This document shows positions 1 through 4,353 of a DNA stretch of 23,693 nucleotides, one piece after another (position 1 is the stretch's first letter; every line of letters starts with the position of its first letter). A program made the translations under genes and the position numbers. The notes beneath the pieces were generated by a model. It saw nothing but the letters and a program-made list of their open reading frames with translations. It was not told the DNA's origin and did not search any database. Source of the stretch: a virus. The stretch lies in IMG/VR virus record IMGVR_UViG_3300027971_000221, positions 1-23,693 of that record; one strand, given 5' to 3'.

Positions 1-187
1 CGTGGTCGTTTGAAATAATTGCGTAGGCTTGTTTGCGTACCTCGTTGGTGACCGCGTGCCCCAGGTCATCTGGGTCCAGCAGGCGCTTGAGCAGCACAGT
101 CTTTTCGCGGGAGGAGTCGCGCTCCTGCTCCAACTGAGTGCCCAGCCAGATAATGTGTTCGCGCATGGTGCGCAGTTGGTCAAGCAT
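1..187 (-). CDS. Unknown phage protein, N-terminal 62 residues (cut by window edge)
   Basis: An open minus-strand frame starts at ATG 187 and runs off the left edge with no stop. It begins MLDQLRTMREHIIWLGTQLE and is rich in charged residues and Leu, so the N-terminal third is probably a helix or short coiled coil. A second part reads LLKRLLDPDDLGHAVTNEVR. The ATG overlaps the last 8 bases of the resolvase gene, and the stop TGA of that gene sits just inside, which suggests translational coupling in one operon with the resolvase and the HTH protein. I do not recognise the family. That it is a real gene is inferred from coupling, frame openness and coding-like composition. Confidence 0.6.
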   Translation of the reverse strand, partial: MLDQLRTMREHIIWLGTQLEQERDSSREKTVLLKRLLDPDDLGHAVTNEVRKQAYAIISNDH

Positions 188-659
188 TTTTCGTTATGTA
201 CCAGTAAGCAATCAAGCAGGCATCTGCGCGACCATCGTCCTTGGCACGCTTAAACAGGTCAGCTTTGGCTGGGAACAGTTCCATTGCACGCATCCGGCTG
301 GCATCCTTGCCTGCTGCGCGGCCTACAGCCTTCGTCCAGGTCTGCGGGGTGACGTAGGTGTGCGGAATCTTCAAACCCACCACAACGCCCTCAATCATGC
401 CTGCACTGCGCCCAAAGTTGAACATGGAAACTGACCCGTTCCCAGGGAGTGCGCCAACCTTTTCGATGACAACGTGCGAGTCAGGGTAGCCCTCCAAGAT
501 ATTGCGTAACCCTGCCGCGCTAATGTGGCGCTTCTTTGTCTTACCCGAGTCCACCTCTAAGGTGGGCATATCAATCACGTCAAACAAGGTGTAAGTGATT
601 GCGCTGAACACACTGATGGCTCCGCTGATGCCTGGGTCGATTCCGATGATAAAGCTCAC
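180..659 (-). CDS. RuvC-like Holliday junction resolvase
   Basis: The 159-residue product matches the phage RuvC-type RNase H-fold endonucleases that resolve or debranch DNA junctions during replication and before packaging. The first strand reads FIIGIDPGISGA, giving the catalytic Asp8. Glu66 lies in VVIEKVG, and the C-terminal acidic residues (Asp141, Asp142, Asp146) lie in DDGRADACLIAYW, so the DE(D)D layout of the family is intact. Length is close to bacterial RuvC (about 170). I chose the GTG start at 659 because it overlaps the stop of the upstream HTH gene in a GTGA arrangement, has an AGGAG box upstream, and places the first catalytic strand at residues 3-9. A longer in-frame start at 713 would only add residues encoded within the HTH gene. 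The next gene overlaps its 3' end. Confidence 0.88.
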   Translation of the reverse strand: MSFIIGIDPGISGAISVFSAITYTLFDVIDMPTLEVDSGKTKKRHISAAGLRNILEGYPDSHVVIEKVGALPGNGSVSMFNFGRSAGMIEGVVVGLKIPHTYVTPQTWTKAVGRAAGKDASRMRAMELFPAKADLFKRAKDDGRADACLIAYWYITKNA

Positions 660-886
660 TGCTGGCTCTCCTTCTGCAGCATCAGCAGCCTGGCTTCCAC
701 CAGGGCGTCGCAAGCCTCCTGCAGATTGATGACGGCGCTATACAGTGGAACGACCTTGCCGGTAGACCAGCGCGAGACCTGGGCCTTGTCAATGCCTGCC
801 GCGTAAGCGACATCAGACAAAGTGAAACCGGAGCGTTCCGCTTTCTCGCGGATGGCCCTGATGGCAGCTTGTGTGGTAGTTTCCAT
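656..886 (-). CDS. Small Cro/C1-type HTH DNA-binding protein
   Basis: A 76-residue protein with a single helix-turn-helix at about residues 21-45: FTLSDVAYAAGIDKAQVSRW, followed by STGKVVP. This is the XRE/Cro-C1 pattern, with Ala at the turn and Ser-Arg-Trp at the recognition helix end. The remainder is helical. The start ATG at 886 is favoured over an upstream in-frame ATG at 916 because a very strong AGGAGGTGAT ribosome site lies at 895-904, between the two. It is the first gene of a minus-strand operon with the resolvase and faces the plus-strand cluster across a 156-base gap, the usual position of a repressor or Cro-like switch protein. Its operators are not proven. No integrase or second repressor is visible, so a lysogeny role is not supported here. 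Confidence 0.82.
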   Translation of the reverse strand: METTTQAAIRAIREKAERSGFTLSDVAYAAGIDKAQVSRWSTGKVVPLYSAVINLQEACDALVEARLLMLQKESQQ

Positions 887-1042
887 GATTAGATTATCAC
901 CTCCTAGATGACGCATTCTACACCAAAAAGACTAGGTGTTTTCCCTAATGCATTTCGCAACTGCTGTTGTTGGTCTAGTCGTCATCTGTTGTATGATTCA
1001 CTCATCAACAACCCGCCGCAAGGCACTTTCTTTGGAGGTCTT
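887..1042. promoter_or_regulatory. Divergent intergenic control region
   Basis: This gap separates the minus-strand HTH operon from the plus-strand small-gene cluster and should hold both promoters. For the plus strand, a TATGAT -10-like box at 992-997 lies 16 bases after TTGGTC (970-975) or 19 bases after TTGTTG (967-972). For the minus strand, a TAGAAT -10-like box can be read around 915-920 with no convincing -35. Short inverted matches occur: AGATGACG at 906-913 with CGTCATCT at 980-987, and GACTAG at 930-935 with CTAGTC at 975-980. These could be operator half-sites for the HTH protein but are short enough to be chance. Confidence 0.4.
967..997 (+). promoter_or_regulatory. Candidate sigma70-type promoter for the small-gene cluster
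   Basis: TATGAT at 992-997 differs from the -10 consensus at one position. The possible -35 boxes are TTGTTG (967-972, 19-base spacer) or TTGGTC (970-975, 16-base spacer); neither has the ideal spacing. Transcription would begin near 1004, about 40 bases before the first start codon at 1043. This is by-eye matching only. Confidence 0.35.
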
Positions 1043-1231
1043 ATGACCGATTTCACTTTCTCTCCCGCAGACTTCGCAGCTACCGAAATCACGGTAGTCG
1101 CTAACACTCCGGACGCCAAGCAATACCTTGCGGAGCGTTATGGTTTTGGCTGCGTCTCCATCAGCATTCGCAAGTCTGCTGCTCCGGAATTCGCTGACTC
1201 GTTTGAGTTCCAGGGTTTGTCTTACCAATAA
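1043..1231 (+). CDS. Small conserved-type phage protein, unknown function
   Basis: A 62-residue product starting MTDFTFSPADFAATEITVVA. The ATG at 1043 is preceded by a GGAGG box at 1034-1038, which rules out the longer in-frame start at 908 that would run through the promoter region. The sequence has a Phe-rich N-terminus, a central TPDAKQYLAERYGFGCVSISIRKS stretch in two parts (helix then strand pattern), and ends near LSYQ. No known domain is recognised. It is the first gene of the plus-strand cluster and is separated from the next gene by a small hairpin at 1237-1250. Confidence 0.68.
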   Translation: MTDFTFSPADFAATEITVVANTPDAKQYLAERYGFGCVSISIRKSAAPEFADSFEFQGLSYQ

Positions 1232-1236
1232 TCAAC

Positions 1237-1250
1237 GGGGCTACGGCCCC
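1237..1250 (+). other. GC-rich hairpin with UACG tetraloop between two genes
   Basis: GGGGC (1237-1241) pairs perfectly with GCCCC (1246-1250) around the loop TACG. In RNA this is a C(UACG)G loop, one of the exceptionally stable UNCG tetraloops. There is no real U-tract after it (CATCTTT follows), so it is a weak terminator at best. It could protect the 3' end of the upstream message or attenuate transcription. It lies 6-19 bases after the stop at 1231 and just before the AGGAG of the next gene. Confidence 0.5.
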
Positions 1251-1270
1251 CATCTTTAGGAGATACCACA

Positions 1271-1555
1271 ATGAAACTCACCAACTACCAACGCAGCCAG
1301 CTCAAGGCTGCCGCCTGCTTCGGCTGCGGCCAGATTGACAAGGTCGCCGCCTCCTTGCAACGCGAGAACCCAGAGGCGTTTTTGCGCGAATCGGAGTTAG
1401 CCGACCGCGACTTCTACCACCAGCCAATGGCCGTTCACCGGTCCTACGTTGAGCGTTTCCTGCCGCGCCGCCGTGAGCTGGACAATGAGCAGCGCCAGGT
1501 CATGGAGCAGAACCACTATTTAACCACCACCTACCAAATCGGAGTCGGAGCATGA
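1271..1555 (+). CDS. Small phage protein, unknown function
   Basis: A 94-residue product beginning MKLTNYQRSQLKAAACFGCG. AGGAG at about 1259-1263 sits 7 bases before the ATG, a good start. The N-terminal half looks helical with a CFGCG motif (a single Cys pair, not a full zinc finger). The middle has FLRESELADRDFYHQP, and an Arg-rich segment (FLPRRRELDNEQRQ) follows. I do not recognise the family. The stop overlaps the ATG of the next tiny gene by four bases (ATGA), indicating coupling. Confidence 0.65.
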   Translation: MKLTNYQRSQLKAAACFGCGQIDKVAASLQRENPEAFLRESELADRDFYHQPMAVHRSYVERFLPRRRELDNEQRQVMEQNHYLTTTYQIGVGA

Positions 1556-1638
1556 AATCCTTAATACTTGACGCGGCACTCTCTGTCGCCATCCTCGCAG
1601 CACTTTCCTATGTCTTAACTCAGTGGTGGTTCGCATGA
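1552..1638 (+). CDS. 28-residue putative membrane peptide
   Basis: An ORF of 28 codons translating to MKSLILDAALSVAILAALSY followed by VLTQWWFA. Almost the whole length is a single hydrophobic segment (about residues 9-23), with an aromatic WWF end typical of a membrane interface. It overlaps the previous gene by ATGA and the next gene by ATGA, so its boundaries fit perfectly in a coupled chain; this spacing is the main argument that it is real. Function is unknown. Small phage membrane peptides can act on host membrane processes or serve as accessory lysis or exclusion proteins, but nothing here shows which. Confidence 0.5.
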   Translation: MKSLILDAALSVAILAALSYVLTQWWFA

Positions 1639-1880
1639 CTCCTTTAGAAATTGAAATCAAAAAGACCGTGTTCGCACACCTTCCTGCCGTTGGTAATGTT
1701 GGCCTGATTTCGCGTGAAGAGTTGGCGACTATGCTGCATACCGCTTGCACCGATGCCGCACTCGCAGGCTGGGCGCGTGGCGCTGAGACCGCACAGAAAC
1801 GTCTGGACCAGGAGCTGGAGATCCTGCGCCAGGAGTTGAAGTCCATCCAGATTGAGCTGGACTATGCCAAGGCGAACTAG
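1635..1880 (+). CDS. Small coiled-coil phage protein, unknown function
   Basis: An 81-residue product starting MTPLEIEIKKTVFAHLPAVG. I chose ATG 1635, which shares ATGA with the stop of the 28-codon gene, over a GTG at 1623 that would lie inside that gene. Residues about 25-50 form a helix (REELATMLHTACTDAALAGW). The C-terminus (about 52-78, QKRLDQELEILRQELKSIQI) has heptad-like Leu/Ile spacing and should form a coiled coil, suggesting an oligomer. No enzymatic motif is seen. Its last 17 bases overlap the next small ORF. Confidence 0.6.
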   Translation: MTPLEIEIKKTVFAHLPAVGNVGLISREELATMLHTACTDAALAGWARGAETAQKRLDQELEILRQELKSIQIELDYAKAN

Positions 1881-1992
1881 CCTGCTCGTTGTGGCGCTCT
1901 GCGCCATGCTGTTTGTGTTTGATTCACCGGAGTACGCATCATGGATACAGACGATGAAATCGAGTCCTGGGCAAGCATTGCCATTGGCCTGA
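1864..1992 (+). CDS. 42-residue putative membrane or exported peptide
   Basis: The ORF encodes MPRRTSLLVVALCAMLFVFD and then a polar tail to residue 42. The basic N-terminus (Arg3, Arg4) followed by a hydrophobic core at residues 7-19 looks like a signal anchor or signal peptide. The Cys at 13 is preceded by VAL, which is not an acceptable lipobox, so a lipoprotein is not supported. It overlaps the upstream gene by 17 bases and the downstream gene by 52 bases in another frame. The ribosome site is weak, so it may be an overlapping gene or a chance ORF. Confidence 0.35.
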   Translation: MPRRTSLLVVALCAMLFVFDSPEYASWIQTMKSSPGQALPLA

Positions 1993-2120
1993 TAGCCAGC
2001 ATATTTTTCTTTATTGGTTTGGCGTCAGTGGTAGCTGCCGCCTGCATGGCATGGGGCTACTACACATATGAGCCTATCTGCGGCAGCATCGCCGCCTTAT
2101 TTACCCAGGAGTGCAAGTGA
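1941..2120 (+). CDS. 59-residue single-pass membrane protein
   Basis: The product starts MDTDDEIESWASIAIGLIAS. Residues 1-9 are acidic, then a long hydrophobic stretch at about 11-36 (ASIAIGLIASIFFFIGLASV) gives one clear transmembrane helix, followed by an aromatic region and two Cys residues in the tail. GGAG at 1929-1932 lies 8 bases before the ATG, supporting this start. The acidic N-terminus and uncharged tail make orientation uncertain. The stop TGA overlaps the next start (TGATG). Function is unknown. Confidence 0.6.
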   Translation: MDTDDEIESWASIAIGLIASIFFFIGLASVVAAACMAWGYYTYEPICGSIAALFTQECK

Positions 2121-2353
2121 TGACCGGATTTAATTCAAAGCGTGACGCGACTGCTGATAAGCAGCGCACCATGAGCAAAAAAGATTTGGCTTTAGATAGT
2201 CTGACGCGCATCTGCGAGATACAGCAGCGCCTGATTAACCAACTGATTGCTATGGAGCAAAACTCTTATGCTCGTGGGTATGAAGATGGAATGGCGGCGC
2301 AGGCTGAGGTGGACATTGCATTAAACGAAATTGCGTCTGGCGAGTCCAAATGA
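2120..2353 (+). CDS. Small phage protein, unknown function
   Basis: A 77-residue product starting MTGFNSKRDATADKQRTMSK. ATG 2120 was chosen because it overlaps the previous stop as TGATG and has AGGAG at 2106-2110; a GTG nine bases earlier lies within that spacing. The protein is helical and charged, with LALDSLTRICEIQQRLINQL and then ARGYEDGMAAQAEVDIALNE, compatible with a small coiled-coil or partner-binding protein. No family is recognised. Its stop overlaps the next ATG as ATGA. Confidence 0.6.
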   Translation: MTGFNSKRDATADKQRTMSKKDLALDSLTRICEIQQRLINQLIAMEQNSYARGYEDGMAAQAEVDIALNEIASGESK

Positions 2354-2574
2354 TTTGCGACACCTGTAAAGCATGGACCCGTTGCCTTGAGACTAGGCAC
2401 AAGTACGACAATCAAACCTATCGCCGGTATGAGTGCGCTAACGGCCACCGGTTTTCGACGATGGAGAGAGTAAAACTTAAAGAGGTGAAAAATGCAGATA
2501 ACAGCAACATTCCAAGACGAACAGGAGGCGATCAAAGCGATCCACTCGGAACGCGCTTGGCAGACCCTGTATGA
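2350..2574 (+). CDS. Small zinc-ribbon protein resembling the NrdR N-terminal domain
   Basis: A 74-residue product starting MICDTCKAWTRCLETRHKYD. Cys3-x2-Cys6 is followed by RRYECANGHRFSTMERV, which resembles the NrdR zinc ribbon (CxxC, then RRREC, then RFTT-E). In NrdR the second pair is CxxC; here it is Cys29-x3-His33, so the fourth ligand is probably His. The ATP-cone of full NrdR is absent, so this is a stand-alone ribbon, likely a nucleic-acid-binding protein. It is coupled to the previous gene through ATGA. Its last 83 bases overlap the next gene in another frame; the C-terminal tail from about residue 48 lacks any recognisable motif. The DNA-binding role is inferred from the fold only. 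Confidence 0.65.
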   Translation: MICDTCKAWTRCLETRHKYDNQTYRRYECANGHRFSTMERVKLKEVKNADNSNIPRRTGGDQSDPLGTRLADPV

Positions 2575-2683
2575 GATCAATCATGTGCTGCGCCAAAATA
2601 GAAAACACGGCCTACCTTTTGAGCAGGCCGTGTCTGAGATACAGGCATCTGTAAACGATGCCCTGGCGCTGATTCCGGATTAA
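2492..2683 (+). CDS. Small phage protein, unknown function
   Basis: A 63-residue helical protein starting MQITATFQDEQEAIKAIHSE and continuing with a Trp-Gln-Thr-Leu helix and EQAVSEIQASVNDAL. An AGAGGTG box sits at about 2480-2486, 5-9 bases before ATG 2492, so the start is well supported despite the 83-base overlap with the zinc-ribbon gene. The gene ends the plus-strand cluster; its TAA shares bases with the stop of the converging hyperacidic gene. A terminator serving the minus strand lies inside its coding sequence. Function is unknown. Confidence 0.65.
   Translation: MQITATFQDEQEAIKAIHSERAWQTLYEINHVLRQNRKHGLPFEQAVSEIQASVNDALALIPD
2596..2633 (-). terminator. Intrinsic terminator for the phosphoesterase/acidic-protein operon
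   Basis: ACACGGCCT (2605-2613) and AGGCCGTGT (2625-2633) form a perfect 9-bp stem with an 11-base loop. Read on the minus strand, the stem is followed by TTTTC and TATTTT, a fair U-tract; on the plus strand no T-run follows. It lies about 50 bases past the stop of the minus-strand acidic gene, as expected for its terminator, and inside the converging gene at 2492-2683. Confidence 0.65.
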
Positions 2684-2952
2684 GCAGCCTCGGCTTCTTC
2701 TTCCTCTTCGTCGTCGTACTCTTCCTCGTCGTCGCCCCAATCTGCCTCGTCGTCTTCGACCAGGAGCCACTCGCCGGTCTCTTCGTTCAGCCAGTACCAA
2801 GCGTCGTACTCAGCGTCGAACCAGCAGTAGCAATCTGCCTCATCGTCGTACTCGTACTCTTCGCCTTCTTGAAAGCAATCGACTAACGATTCGCAATCGC
2901 TGTTGATTTCTACTTCGGTGGAATTGTTGATGATAAATGTGAATGAATACAT
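2680..2952 (-). CDS. Hyperacidic Trp/Tyr-rich small protein (possible DNA mimic)
   Basis: A 90-residue protein starting MYSFTFIINNSTEVEINSDC. I count 23 Glu and 14 Asp (41% acidic) and no Lys, Arg, His or Pro, giving a net charge near -37. The middle is rich in aromatic residues in a repeating acidic-aromatic pattern (CYCWFDAEYDAWYWLNEETG), and the C-terminus is a run of Asp/Glu. AAGGA at 2961-2965, formed by the stop region of the upstream phosphoesterase gene, is its ribosome site, so the two are co-translated. Strong negative charge on a small phage protein is the hallmark of DNA mimics such as T7 Ocr, but no homology to Ocr or ArdA is seen, so that role is a hypothesis. It could also be an acidic chaperone. 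Confidence 0.72.
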   Translation of the reverse strand: MYSFTFIINNSTEVEINSDCESLVDCFQEGEEYEYDDEADCYCWFDAEYDAWYWLNEETGEWLLVEDDEADWGDDEEEYDDEEEEEAEAA

Positions 2953-2962
2953 GGTGAAGTCC

Positions 2963-3931
2963 TTAAACGTTGATGATTTGACCGCGAAACTCTACCTGAT
3001 CGTCGGACCACTTATGAACCAACTCAGGCCACAAAATCCTACCACCTTTGAATGTCAGGACCGCAAATCCGGACCGGTGGTTCAGAGGATTCCCTTCTCC
3101 ATAATCAAACTGAGCGCCATAGGGTTCGGCAAGCGTTCCAGTATCTACGCCATACCTGTTGCCCTTGTAATCAGCAAATGGCGTTACCTTCAGCGAGTGC
3201 AGATGGCCGGTGACAATCGAGATACCGGCGTTCACCGTATTGTTGTGCGCGGCATGGACGCCGGATCGATAGCGGTGCTTGATGATGCAGTCCGGTGTAG
3301 GCCAGACAGACCAGGCAAACTCCCAGGCTGGCAGATGGTCCTGCAGCTTAAACCCATGCACCTCGCGGTACTGAGGAGCTTGGGACGCCAGCTTGTTGGC
3401 AAAGCGCGTGTCGTGGTTGCCCCATGTAAACAGCAGCTTGCAGTTGTGCCTGGCTGCCTTGGCCGTCTCCTCGATCTCGCCAAGGTGGGCCTGCACCGCC
3501 TTCAGCTCTTCAATTACGGATGGAGTCTTGGACCAGCCCAGCGGGTTGTGCCTGCTGATAGTAGCCCCGTCGAATGCGTCACCATTGCTGATGACGGCGT
3601 GCGGTTTCAGTTCCTTAATCGCCCACAGCAGGCCACGGTACGCGGTGGTGTACTCGCCAGGCCAGAAGTGCGCGTCACTGAAAACGATTATGGTCTGGTC
3701 AAGGATGCCAAGATCCACTCGGTTCAGCGAGGTCTGAATTGGCTGGAACTGAGAGTATTTTTGCGCCCTCATATCAAAACCAATTAGGGGCTGGTTCATA
3801 TCCTTTTCAATTCTGCGCCGTCTGTTGTTCACAGAACGCTCAGAAACATCCAAGTGTTCAGCGACTTTAGAACAAGATCCAAAACGCTTCCAGACATTGA
3901 TAAACTCTTCACGGGAAACTTTAGGTTGCAT
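2963..3931 (-). CDS. Calcineurin-like metallophosphoesterase with N-terminal HTH
   Basis: The 322-residue product has two parts. Residues about 5-42 form a helix-turn-helix (FINVWKRFGSCSKVAEHLDV then SERSVNNRRRR). Residues about 80-250 carry the metallophosphoesterase motifs in order: Asp86-x-His88 (FSDAHF), Gly-Asp118 (NGDAFDG), Gly-Asn172-His173-Asp174 (WGNHDTR), His226, and Gly242-His-Leu-His245 (TGHLHS). All dimetal ligands are present, so an active phosphohydrolase is expected; substrate (phosphoprotein, nucleotide or DNA end) cannot be told. ATG 3931 is favoured over the longer frame to 3964 because GGAG lies 6 bases upstream. The gene is followed after ten bases by the hyperacidic gene and is divergent from a plus-strand HTH gene. 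Confidence 0.88.
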   Translation of the reverse strand: MQPKVSREEFINVWKRFGSCSKVAEHLDVSERSVNNRRRRIEKDMNQPLIGFDMRAQKYSQFQPIQTSLNRVDLGILDQTIIVFSDAHFWPGEYTTAYRGLLWAIKELKPHAVISNGDAFDGATISRHNPLGWSKTPSVIEELKAVQAHLGEIEETAKAARHNCKLLFTWGNHDTRFANKLASQAPQYREVHGFKLQDHLPAWEFAWSVWPTPDCIIKHRYRSGVHAAHNNTVNAGISIVTGHLHSLKVTPFADYKGNRYGVDTGTLAEPYGAQFDYGEGNPLNHRSGFAVLTFKGGRILWPELVHKWSDDQVEFRGQIINV

Positions 3932-3964
3932 GGTGACTCCACAAAGTTGCGTGGAATCTAACAC

Positions 3965-3979
3965 TTATTGATGCAATAA
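3965..3979. promoter_or_regulatory. Perfect 6+3+6 inverted repeat between divergent genes (candidate operator)
   Basis: TTATTG (3965-3970) and CAATAA (3974-3979) are exact reverse complements around ATG. The dyad sits in the 50-base gap between the HTH-phosphoesterase (start 3931, minus) and the winged-HTH-like gene (start 3982, plus), two bases before the latter's start codon. Both flanking proteins have predicted DNA-binding domains, so an autoregulatory operator is plausible. A small RNA hairpin is the alternative. Confidence 0.45.
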
Positions 3980-3981
3980 AC

Positions 3982-4353
3982 ATGAAACCCACCAGACTGA
4001 AACAAATTGAGCAGGCGCTGAAGAAACGCCCCATGACGCGCAAGGAGTTGGCGGCTGCCGTTTTCCTGTCCGAGCGTGCTGTTGAGTACAACATGAAGAG
4101 GATGCATGAGCGCGGCCAGGTGTACGTCGCAGGCTGGTCCCGCACCAAGGGGACGATTGCCAGGGTCTACGCTTGGGGAATAGGTGTTGACGCTCCCAAG
4201 CCACCGGCTTACTCAGGGTATGAGCGCGTTAAGAAAGTGCGTGCGAATGAGTCCCAGGAGGACAAGGACTTCCGTCGAGCGCGTGAGCGTGCCGCTAGAC
4301 GGAAGATAAAGGTGCACCCGCTGATGGCAGCTTTCTACTCAATCCCCAAGTAG
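3982..4353 (+). CDS. Basic winged-HTH-like DNA-binding protein
   Basis: A 123-residue product starting MKPTRLKQIEQALKKRPMTR. Residues about 5-50 fit a winged helix: a first helix, then MTRKELAAAVFLSERAVEYN as the HTH, and a wing-like GQVYVAGWSRTKGTIARVYAWG. The C-terminal third is strongly basic (RRARERAARRKIKVH), probably contacting nucleic acid. The start has no clear Shine-Dalgarno; the spot is occupied by a perfect dyad, and an earlier ATG at 3971 is followed at once by a stop. The gene is divergent from the HTH-phosphoesterase and its 3' end overlaps the last virion gene by 15 bases on the opposite strand. It may be a regulator of the early-late boundary, which is inference. Confidence 0.75.
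   Translation: MKPTRLKQIEQALKKRPMTRKELAAAVFLSERAVEYNMKRMHERGQVYVAGWSRTKGTIARVYAWGIGVDAPKPPAYSGYERVKKVRANESQEDKDFRRARERAARRKIKVHPLMAAFYSIPK

Noticed and set aside
656-713. Longer start of the RuvC-like protein at 713
   Set aside because: The added residues are encoded entirely within the upstream HTH gene, and the GTG at 659 has a ribosome site and GTGA coupling.
1864-1992. Lipoprotein (outer spanin-like) reading of the 42-residue peptide
   Set aside because: The residue before Cys13 is Leu, which does not fit a lipobox, and the gene is far from the lysis cassette.
2903-3787. Plus-strand open frame of 294 codons opposite the phosphoesterase
   Set aside because: The minus-strand protein has all catalytic motifs; the plus-strand product shows no domain and runs through the acidic gene start.
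4198-4210. AAGCC-ACC-GGCTT hairpin as the terminator of the late block
   Set aside because: Only 5 bp and no T-run on either strand; it lies within a coding sequence.
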